A stretch of 11,426 nt of DNA from an uncultured Propionibacteriaceae bacterium (GTDB lineage Bacteria; Actinomycetota; Actinomycetes; Propionibacteriales; Propionibacteriaceae). Made by a program: the position numbers and the translations under genes. The notes under the pieces were generated by a model. The model ran no database searches. It was not told the DNA's origin and worked only from the letters and a program-made list of their open reading frames with translations. The stretch is from assembly GCA_937988865.1 (NCBI GenBank), contig CALKHV010000026.1, positions 1 to 11,426 of the forward strand, written 5' to 3'. Positions 1-5,574 of this stretch are shown piece by piece. Position 1 is the first letter of the stretch. Each line of letters opens with the position of its first letter.

Positions 1-1452
1 AATCTCCCCCTCCAACTCCTCCAACTCCCCCAGGATCTCGGCCGGCGTCCGGTGTTCGATCTCGTCGTGGACGACCTCCTTGTACCGGTTCAGGCTCAAG
101 TCGTACCCCTGCGCCACAATCTCATCGCGAGGCACACAGAAGCTCTGCTCCGTCCTCCCCCGCTCGCGCTCCGTCCCGTCCCGCTCCACCCAGCGGGTCA
201 GCACGTCGGGCAGGTCGTTCGCGTCCACCGGGTTGCGCTTGTCGTCCAGGGAGAACCCGTCCGCCTGCACGTCGTAGAACCACACGTGATCGGTTCCACC
301 CGAGTTGGTCTTCGTGAACAGCAGGATGGCCGTCGACACCCCCGCGTACGGGCGGAAGACGCCGGAGGGGAGCTTGATGACGGCGTCCAGTTTGTGGTCG
401 TCCACGAGCAGCCTGCGCAACGTCTTGTGCGCCGTGGACGAGCCGAAGAGCACGCCGTCGGGCACGATGACGGCTGCGCGTCCGCCGGGCTTGAGCATGC
501 GGACGAACTGGGCCAGGAACAACAACTCCGTCTTGCGGGTCTTCACGACCTTCTGCAGTGCCTTCGACGTCGTCTCGTTGTCGAGCGACCCGGCGAAGGG
601 GGGATTGGCGAGCACGAGGGTGTAGGCGTCCTCGTCGGTGTCGCCCGCCTCTGACAGGGAGTCGCGGTAACTGATGTCGGGGCCCTCGACGCCGTGCAAC
701 ATCATGTTCATGCTGCCGATGCGCAGCATCGTCGAATCGAAGTCGTAGCCGTGGAACATCGAGTGGTGAAAGTGACGGCGCTGGGCGGCGTCCGTCAAGA
801 CCTCGGGGTGCCGGGTGCGGAGGTGTTCGGCGGCGGCGACGAGGAAGCCTGCCGTGCCGCAGGCGGGATCGCAGATCTCGTCCCCGGGACGCGGATCGGT
901 GAGCTCGACCATCAGGGAGATGATGTGGCGCGGCGTCCGGAACTGGCCGTTCTGCCCGGCGCTGGCGATCTTGCCCAGCATGTACTCGTACAGGTCGCCG
1001 TTGGTGTCGCGGTCGGCCATGGGAATGTCGTTGACCATGTCGACCACGCGCGACAGCAGTTGCGAGGTGGGAATGGTGAAGCGGGCGTCCTTCATGTGGT
1101 GGGAATAGGTCGACCCGTTGCCGCCGAGGCTGCGCAGGAACGGGAAGACACCCTCGTTGACCAGGGCGAACATCACGTCGGGGCTCTGCTCGCGAAAACT
1201 CGACCAACGCAGCAACGCCTGGTCAGGCGTGAAGATCGGCGACTCGACCGGTCGGCCGGTGTGGCGGGCCCGGTTCTCGGCGAGGGTCGCCAACTCGTCC
1301 AGACGGCGGATGAACAGCAGGTAGGTGATCTGCTCGATCACCTCGAGGGGATTGCTGATGCCGCCCGACCAGAACGCATCCCACACGCGGTCGACCTTGC
1401 CCTTCAATGCACCTGTGATCACACCCGACAGGCTAACGGTCACCCATGACAT
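1..1452 (-). CDS. hsdM: Type I restriction-modification system, N6-adenine DNA methyltransferase subunit (partial, 3' end off window)
   Basis: The product is the modification subunit of a type I restriction-modification complex. With HsdS it transfers a methyl group from S-adenosylmethionine to adenine. The 484 codons read without a stop to the left edge. An HsdM N-terminal helical region comes first (KVDRVWDAFW, then SGGISNPLEVIEQITYLLF around residues 20-45). The AdoMet-binding motif DPACGTAG is at 195-202 and the catalytic NPPF motif at 283-286. Near the edge is the typical late motif YDLSLNRYKE, followed by a Glu/Leu-rich stretch, so probably only a few codons are missing. The ATG at 1452 fits family N-termini; an in-frame GTG at 1497 is an alternative, and the Shine-Dalgarno (AAGG, 11 bases upstream) is weak. 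The hsdS and hsdR partners would lie to the left, unseen. The gene looks intact and its composition resembles its neighbours. Family assignment is near certain; the target sequence is unknown. Confidence 0.95.
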   Translation of the reverse strand, partial: MSWVTVSLSGVITGALKGKVDRVWDAFWSGGISNPLEVIEQITYLLFIRRLDELATLAENRARHTGRPVESPIFTPDQALLRWSSFREQSPDVMFALVNEGVFPFLRSLGGNGSTYSHHMKDARFTIPTSQLLSRVVDMVNDIPMADRDTNGDLYEYMLGKIASAGQNGQFRTPRHIISLMVELTDPRPGDEICDPACGTAGFLVAAAEHLRTRHPEVLTDAAQRRHFHHSMFHGYDFDSTMLRIGSMNMMLHGVEGPDISYRDSLSEAGDTDEDAYTLVLANPPFAGSLDNETTSKALQKVVKTRKTELLFLAQFVRMLKPGGRAAVIVPDGVLFGSSTAHKTLRRLLVDDHKLDAVIKLPSGVFRPYAGVSTAILLFTKTNSGGTDHVWFYDVQADGFSLDDKRNPVDANDLPDVLTRWVERDGTERERGRTEQSFCVPRDEIVAQGYDLSLNRYKEVVHDEIEHRTPAEILGELEELEGEI

Positions 1453-1458
1453 CAGGTC

Positions 1459-1478
1459 GCGAGCCTTGACCGGCTCGC
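1459..1478. promoter_or_regulatory. Inverted repeat in the divergent hsdM / Rossmann-gene spacer
   Basis: GCGAGCC (1459-1465) and GGCTCGC (1472-1478) are perfect 7-bp inverted arms around the 6-base centre TTGACC. The repeat ends 7 bases from the hsdM start codon and covers the place where its ribosome binding site should be. The centre TTGACC also resembles a rightward -35 box, but no convincing -10 follows at 16-18 bases. It could be an operator, or a hairpin at the 5' end of the hsdM message. This is inference from position and symmetry only. Confidence 0.4.
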
Positions 1479-1506
1479 TAGCCTCGTCACTGTCCACAGA
1501 TTGACG

Positions 1507-1512
1507 AAGGAG
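1507..1512 (+). promoter_or_regulatory. Ribosome binding site that sets the start at 1519
   Basis: AAGGAG lies 6 bases before the ATG at 1519. An in-frame TTG at 1501 sits upstream of this site and would add six residues, but it would place the Shine-Dalgarno inside the gene. The Rossmann motif also begins at the expected distance from the later start, so 1519 is preferred. Confidence 0.8.
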
Positions 1513-1518
1513 CACCAC

Positions 1519-2163
1519 ATGACCCGCATTCACATCGTCGGCGGTACGGGATACGCCGGGGGCAACCTCGTCCGTGAGGCGAACCGGCGCGGGCACGAGG
1601 TCGTCTCGTCCAGCCGCCACCTGCCCGAGGTGCAGGAGCCGGGCGTCACCTACGTCACGGGCTCGGTGCTCGACGAGGCCTACCTCGCGTCCATCGTGAG
1701 CAACGTCGACGTCGTCATCTCGGCCGTGCCCCCTCGCGGTGAACTCGAGGGTCGGACGCGCGGAATCCTCGCCCACCTGGGCGAGTTGGCGCGCGAGGCC
1801 GGCGTCCGGTTCGGGGTGATCGGTGGGGCGGGTTCGCTGCTCGTCGCTCCCGGCGGTCCGCGTCTCGTCGACACGGACGGCTTCCCCGAGGCCTACAAGC
1901 CGGAGGCCCTCGAGATGGCCGACGTCCTCGACGACCTCCGCGCCACCCCCGACGACCTCGACTGGTTCTTCGTCAGCCCCGCCGCCGCGTTCGGCGCCCA
2001 CGCCCCTGGTGAGGCCACCGGAACGTTCCGTGTCGGCGGCGACGTGCTCCTCGCCGACGACGAGGGCCAGTCGTTCATCTCGGGCGCCGACCTGGCCACG
2101 GCCATCATCGACGAGGTCGAGACCCCGGCCCACCACCGGGCGCGATTCACCGTCGCCTACTGA
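1519..2163 (+). CDS. NAD(P)-binding Rossmann-fold protein (NAD(P)H-binding / atypical SDR family)
   Basis: This 214-residue protein has a glycine-rich dinucleotide-binding loop, GGTGYAGG, at residues 8-15 right after the first beta strand. A run of beta strands ending in VVISAVPP follows, as in the NAD(P)H-binding (NAD_binding_10) branch of the atypical short-chain dehydrogenases, which includes flavin reductase-like and NmrA-like proteins. GVIGGAGSLL and DWFFVSPAAAF are typical of that branch. No signal peptide or membrane segment is visible, so it should be cytosolic. It is 14 bases upstream of the next gene and probably cotranscribed with it. The substrate cannot be told: members act as oxidoreductases or as redox-sensing regulators. 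The start was chosen from the AAGGAG site at 1507-1512. Fold confident, function open. Confidence 0.85.
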   Translation: MTRIHIVGGTGYAGGNLVREANRRGHEVVSSSRHLPEVQEPGVTYVTGSVLDEAYLASIVSNVDVVISAVPPRGELEGRTRGILAHLGELAREAGVRFGVIGGAGSLLVAPGGPRLVDTDGFPEAYKPEALEMADVLDDLRATPDDLDWFFVSPAAAFGAHAPGEATGTFRVGGDVLLADDEGQSFISGADLATAIIDEVETPAHHRARFTVAY

Positions 2164-2177
2164 GCCGGAATGAAGCC

Positions 2178-3032
2178 ATGGAACGCATCCTGATCTGCGG
2201 CGCCGGCACGATGGGGCGCCACATCGCCGCCTGGAACGCCGCGTCCGGGTACGAGGTGTCGATCTTCGACCCCAAGCAGGAGGCGCTCGACTCGGCCCGC
2301 GACTGGATCGCAGCCACCGCGGACGCCGAGGGCTTCATCAGGATGGACGGCATCCGCTACTCGACGAACATCGTCGAGGCCGCGCACGGGGCCGACATCG
2401 TCAGCGAGTCTGTGCCCGAGATCCTCGGACGCAAGCGCGGCATCTTCAACGTGCTCGACAAGGTCTGCCCCGAGCACACGATCTTCACGACGAACACGTC
2501 GATGCTGCGGGCGTCCAAGGTCGGACGCCGGGACGTGCGTCCCGACCGCTTCGCCGCCGTCCACTTCTATCCTCCCTTGTGGGAGACACGCCTTGCCGAC
2601 CTCCAGCCCCTGCGGTGGACGTCCGAGGGCACGCTGTCAGACATCGGCGAGTGGCTCGAGACCCTGCAGATGGAGGTCGTGCGTCCGAAGAAGGAGTCGC
2701 CCGGCTACCTGTTCAACAGCGTCTACGCGGCCCGCAACCATGAAGCCATCTCGCTCGCCGCGAACGGCGTGGGGACGCCCGAAGAGATCGACCTGTGCTG
2801 GAAGCGCATCGCCCGCTCCCCCGTCGGCATCTTCGACGGCCTCGACTACGTGGGCCTCGACACCGTGCTCGACATCACCAAGGCCGCCCGCAGACGCCGC
2901 TGGTACTCCCGCCAACTGTGGCGCAACGTCCGCTTCCTCAAGGGCTACGTCGACCAGGGATGGCTGGGGCAGAAGACCGGACGCGGCTTCTACACCTACA
3001 CGCTCCCCGAACTGGGTGACACCCTCAGCTGA
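2178..3032 (+). CDS. 3-hydroxyacyl-CoA dehydrogenase family protein, NAD-dependent
   Basis: This 284-residue protein matches the single-domain L-3-hydroxyacyl-CoA dehydrogenase fold, whose members oxidise 3-hydroxyacyl-CoA to 3-ketoacyl-CoA with NAD. The NAD-binding GAGTMG is at 8-13 and an Asp at 31 ends the second strand (FDP). TNTS at 105-108 supplies the active-site Ser. His129 occupies the catalytic His position, and FNSVYAARNHEA (from 179) supplies the substrate-contacting Asn in the C-terminal helical domain. GLDYVGLDTVLD and a C-terminal GQKTGRGFYTY are family hallmarks. Two departures stand out: the usual HFFNP is HFYPP, and the residue 12 after His, normally the Glu of the catalytic pair, appears to be Asp141. 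It may therefore prefer a different hydroxy acid or hydroxyacyl substrate. An ATG at 2170 is out of frame, so 2178 is the start, preceded by GGAATGAA. Confidence 0.88.
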   Translation: MERILICGAGTMGRHIAAWNAASGYEVSIFDPKQEALDSARDWIAATADAEGFIRMDGIRYSTNIVEAAHGADIVSESVPEILGRKRGIFNVLDKVCPEHTIFTTNTSMLRASKVGRRDVRPDRFAAVHFYPPLWETRLADLQPLRWTSEGTLSDIGEWLETLQMEVVRPKKESPGYLFNSVYAARNHEAISLAANGVGTPEEIDLCWKRIARSPVGIFDGLDYVGLDTVLDITKAARRRRWYSRQLWRNVRFLKGYVDQGWLGQKTGRGFYTYTLPELGDTLS

Positions 3033-3129
3033 GCCGCCGCGCCGCCGGCCCGGGTTCACCGGGTCGTGGGAACGCTGACATACCCTTGTCGACACGGGAC
3101 TTCCCCACCGCACCCGAAGGCAGGACACC
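3033..3129 (+). promoter_or_regulatory. 97-bp gap upstream of the L,D-transpeptidase: small hairpin and weak promoter candidate
   Basis: CCCGG (3049-3053) and CCGGG (3059-3063) can pair around a 5-base loop, but no T-run follows, so a terminator for the dehydrogenase is doubtful. TACCCT at 3081-3086 fits the loose actinobacterial -10 pattern TANNNT; no good -35 stands in front of it. GAAGG (3116-3120) and AGGA (3122-3125) give a ribosome binding site for the GTG at 3130. The change of function across the gap suggests a new transcription unit begins here. Confidence 0.3.
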
Positions 3130-4350
3130 GTGACGCTGAGACACCGGCTCGCTGCAGCCGTGACCATCCTCGCGCTGGCCGCGTGCTCGACCTACGACCC
3201 GAACGCGGTGCGTCCGGCCCCGTCGACGACGACGGCGTCCACCCAGGACGCGACGCCGACCGAAACGCCCACCCCCACGCCGACCTTCGTCGCCCCCGCC
3301 ACCCTGACCGTGATGCCCGAGCACGGACTCAAGGCCGCCCTGCCGACCGACTCACTGAAGGTGACCGTCACCGGCGGAGACCTCACCGTCTTCTCCGTCG
3401 CCACGGCCAAGGGCACCGCCGTCCCGGGCAAGCTCGTCGACGACCAGTGGAAGCCCGATCGCAACTTCATCCCGCACACCAAGTTCGTCGCCACCGCCAC
3501 CGCTGTCAACGCCGCGGGTGACGAGACGACGAAGAAGGTCGCCTTCTCGACGCTGACGCCCGAGTCGAACGCCTGGTACGACATCCTCTACGACGGCCAG
3601 ACCGTCGGGGTGGGGATGCCGGCGTCCATCCAGTTCGCCACGGCCGTGCAGACCAAACAGATGCGCGCCGAGGTCGAGCGGCACATCACGGTGACGACGA
3701 CGCCCAGGACGGCGGGGTCGTGGGGGTGGCTCGACAACCGGCAGCTCATGTGGCGCCCGGCCAAATACTTCAAGCCCGGCACGCGGGTTGCCATCACCGC
3801 CAACCTCGCCGGCATCCAGACCGGTGAGAGCAAGTGGGTCGACCACGACGCGTCCGGTGGGTTCACGATCGGCGACACCCACGTCAGCTACGTCAACATC
3901 GCCACCCACAAGATGACCATCACCCGCAACGGCAAGACGGTGAAGACGATCCCCGTGACGACCGGCAAGGCCGGCTACATCACCCGTAGTGGCACGAAGG
4001 TCATCATCGAACGGCGCAGCGCGATGCGCATGAACTCGACCACCGTCGACATCCCCGCGAACAGCCCGGACGCCTACTCCATCGACGTCAAGTACGCGCT
4101 CCGCCTCACCTGGACCGGCGAGTTCGTGCACGCGGCGCCGTGGTCGGTCGCGTCCCAGGGCGTCCGGAACGTGAGCCACGGCTGCACCGGCATGTCGACC
4201 GCGAACGCGAAGTGGTTCTTCGACTTCTCGCGGGCCGGTGACATCGTGCAGTTCACCGGGTCGAACCGTCCGCTCCTGTCGACCGACGGCATCGGTGTGT
4301 GGACCTTCACCTACGAGGGCTGGAAGGCCCAGAGCGCCCTGGCCAGCTGA
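3130..4350 (+). CDS. L,D-transpeptidase lipoprotein (Ig-like plus YkuD catalytic domain)
   Basis: This 406-residue exported protein should form 3,3 (mDap-mDap) peptidoglycan cross-links, as mycobacterial Ldt enzymes do. A short signal peptide ends in a lipobox LAAC with Cys19, so the mature protein is probably lipid-anchored outside the membrane. A Thr/Pro-rich spacer (about 25-52) is followed by Ig-like modules typical of actinobacterial Ldts (about 55-245). The YkuD domain follows (about 250-375). His334 and Ser349-His350-Gly351-Cys352 fit the HX14SHGC catalytic spacing, with Cys352 as nucleophile. The residues after Cys are Thr-Gly, where the family usually has a hydrophobic residue and Asn. 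The C-terminal tail (GVWTFTYEGWKAQ) is Trp-rich, as in related Ldts. The start is GTG with GAAGG/AGGA upstream. The cell-wall synthesis operon begins 42 bases downstream on the same strand. Confidence 0.92.
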   Translation: MTLRHRLAAAVTILALAACSTYDPNAVRPAPSTTTASTQDATPTETPTPTPTFVAPATLTVMPEHGLKAALPTDSLKVTVTGGDLTVFSVATAKGTAVPGKLVDDQWKPDRNFIPHTKFVATATAVNAAGDETTKKVAFSTLTPESNAWYDILYDGQTVGVGMPASIQFATAVQTKQMRAEVERHITVTTTPRTAGSWGWLDNRQLMWRPAKYFKPGTRVAITANLAGIQTGESKWVDHDASGGFTIGDTHVSYVNIATHKMTITRNGKTVKTIPVTTGKAGYITRSGTKVIIERRSAMRMNSTTVDIPANSPDAYSIDVKYALRLTWTGEFVHAAPWSVASQGVRNVSHGCTGMSTANAKWFFDFSRAGDIVQFTGSNRPLLSTDGIGVWTFTYEGWKAQSALAS

Positions 4351-4352
4351 CC

Positions 4353-4381
4353 CCGGTAACATGGTGAGGGTCTGTGACCGG
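4353..4381 (+). promoter_or_regulatory. Imperfect inverted repeat and possible -10 element upstream of fhaA
   Basis: CCGGTAACA (4353-4361) and TGTGACCGG (4373-4381) pair at 8 of 9 positions around an 11-base loop. TAACAT at 4357-4362 lies in the left arm and fits an actinobacterial TANNNT -10 box; no recognisable -35 is present. The right arm runs straight into the fhaA ribosome binding site. It may be an operator over the operon promoter, or a hairpin after the L,D-transpeptidase gene, though there is no T-run. This is inference only. Confidence 0.35.
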
Positions 4382-4388
4382 AAGGAGG
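4382..4388 (+). promoter_or_regulatory. Ribosome binding site setting the fhaA start
   Basis: AAGGAGG is a near-perfect Shine-Dalgarno. A GTG at 4390 is only 1 base away, too close to use, whereas the in-frame ATG at 4393 is 4 bases away and gives the family-typical N-terminus MGLFDKLE. The ATG is therefore preferred. Confidence 0.75.
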
Positions 4389-4392
4389 CGTG

Positions 4393-5103
4393 ATGGGACT
4401 GTTCGACAAACTCGAGAAGAAGATCGAGGGGGCCGTCAACGGTGTCTTCGCGCGCACCTTCAAGGGTGACGTGCAGCCCGTCGAGATCGCGGCCCGGCTG
4501 CAGCGAGAACTCGACTCCGAGGCCAAGTTGCTCAGTCGCGAGAAGCGGCTCGTGCCCAACGACTTCACGATCGGGCTCAGCGTCCACGACTTCGAACGCC
4601 TCTACCCCTACTCGCGGACGCTGAACGCCGAGATCACCGCCGAGTTGCGCGAGCACGCAGCCGAGCGGCAGTACGTCTTCAACGGCCCCATCTCGATCAC
4701 CTACGAACGTGACGAAGCCCTGCCCACCGGACGCTTCACCGTCGCCAGCGCGGCGGTCGCCGGCGTGGTCACCGCCACGGCCGTGAGCGAGACGGCCATC
4801 CGGCGCAGTCCGCTCGTGCTCGAGGTCAACGGCGTCCGGCACCCGCTGGTCGCTCCCGGTCTGGTCATCGGACGCGGTTCCGAGGCCGACCTGCGTATCA
4901 ACGACCCGGGCATCTCGCGCAGGCACGCGCAGATCATCGTCGTGGGTGCGGGTGACGCGCTCACCGCGCGCATCGAGGACCTCGGCTCGACGAACGGCAT
5001 CACCGTCAACGGGCGCAAGGTCACCTCCGCCGCCCTCGACGAGGGCACCAAGATCGAAATCGGCTCGACCAGGATGCTCGTCCACTCCCCTGCGGGGGTG
5101 TGA
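4393..5103 (+). CDS. fhaA: FhaA-type protein: DUF3662 domain plus FHA phosphothreonine-binding domain
   Basis: This 236-residue cytosolic adaptor of the PknB pathway begins with MGLFDKLEKKIEG and carries the DUF3662 (FhaA N-terminal) domain over about residues 1-115, with hallmarks FKGDVQPVEIA and VPNDFTIGLS. A short linker leads to an FHA domain (about 140-232). Its phosphothreonine-binding signature is complete: Gly160-Arg161, Ser175 with His178 in the SRRH motif, and GSTNG at 198-202. Mycobacterial FhaA has a long disordered linker between the domains; here it is very short. In mycobacteria FhaA binds phosphorylated MviN/MurJ and other PknB targets and tunes peptidoglycan synthesis; the same role is inferred here. 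Its stop codon abuts the GTG of fhaB with no gap, indicating translational coupling. It appears to be the first gene of the operon. Confidence 0.93.
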   Translation: MGLFDKLEKKIEGAVNGVFARTFKGDVQPVEIAARLQRELDSEAKLLSREKRLVPNDFTIGLSVHDFERLYPYSRTLNAEITAELREHAAERQYVFNGPISITYERDEALPTGRFTVASAAVAGVVTATAVSETAIRRSPLVLEVNGVRHPLVAPGLVIGRGSEADLRINDPGISRRHAQIIVVGAGDALTARIEDLGSTNGITVNGRKVTSAALDEGTKIEIGSTRMLVHSPAGV

Positions 5104-5574
5104 GTGGCCGAGCTCATCGCGGCCTCGTTGAAGCTCGGCTTCCTCGCGCTCACGTGGCTGTTCATCGCGTTCGCCGCCAACGTGATCCGCACCGACATCT
5201 GGGGACGCAAGGTCGCCGCCACCTCGCCCGAACTGGCGTCCGCGGGTGCGACGCCGGCCCCGGTGAAGCGGAAGAAGCGGGGGGCGCTGCAGCGCCTGGT
5301 CGTCACCGAGGGACGACAGGCCGGGCTCCGGCTGCCGCTCGACGGCGTCCTGCAGATCGGACGCTCGCGCGACTCGACACTCGTCATCGACGACGACTAC
5401 GCGTCCGCCCAGCACGCCCAGGTCTTCGAGGACAGTTCAGGACGCTGGCTCATCGAAGACCTCCACTCGACGAACGGGACGTACGTGAACAACGTCCGCA
5501 TCGAGGCACCCACACCCGTCAGCGCCACCGACGAGGTGCGCATCGGACGTACGCACATCAGGCTGGAGCGCTGA
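5104..5574 (+). CDS. fhaB: FhaB (FipA-like) membrane-anchored FHA-domain protein
   Basis: This 156-residue protein has one N-terminal membrane segment (about residues 6-26), a basic linker (KRKKRG near 57-62) and a C-terminal FHA domain (about 63-156). The FHA residues are present: Gly86-Arg87, Ser101 and His104 (ASAQH), and HSTNG at 121-125. FhaB/FipA proteins recognise phosphothreonines made by PknA/PknB and link the kinases to the division machinery; this is the inferred role. The GTG start follows the fhaA stop directly, with G-rich sequence upstream, and the N-terminus MAELIAASLKLGFLALTWLF fits the family. The TGA stop overlaps the pstP ATG by one base (TGATG). The kinases would act on the cytosolic side, where the FHA domain should lie. 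Confidence 0.93.
   Translation: MAELIAASLKLGFLALTWLFIAFAANVIRTDIWGRKVAATSPELASAGATPAPVKRKKRGALQRLVVTEGRQAGLRLPLDGVLQIGRSRDSTLVIDDDYASAQHAQVFEDSSGRWLIEDLHSTNGTYVNNVRIEAPTPVSATDEVRIGRTHIRLER

Noticed and set aside
122..1207. A 361-codon minus-strand frame with ATG start inside hsdM
   Set aside because: It is out of frame with the true hsdM reading, which carries DPACGTAG and NPPF and runs open from 1452 to the edge. The alternative translation is Arg/Pro/His-rich noise.
1..1452. hsdM as a truncated pseudogene
   Set aside because: No internal stop or frameshift is present. The missing end is explained by the window edge, and the final residues seen resemble the normal C-terminal region.
1466..1494. 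A sigma-70-type promoter with TTGACC as -35 for the gene at 1519
   Set aside because: No TANNNT box stands 16-18 bases downstream; the only one (1479-1484) is too close. Mentioned only as part of the inverted repeat.
3049..3063. Intrinsic terminator after the dehydrogenase gene
   Set aside because: The stem is only 5 bp and no T-run follows.
3352..5415. A 687-codon open frame on the minus strand across the ldt and fha genes
   Set aside because: It lies antisense to clearly recognisable proteins, has a low-complexity Arg/Gly/Val/Asp-rich translation, and matches no family. Long antisense frames are expected at this GC content.
5100..5573. A longer pstP start that would run in frame through fhaB
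   Set aside because: The upstream in-frame residues are Arg/His-rich and overlap the complete fhaB gene. The ATG at 5574 gives the normal PP2C N-terminus with GGAG upstream.
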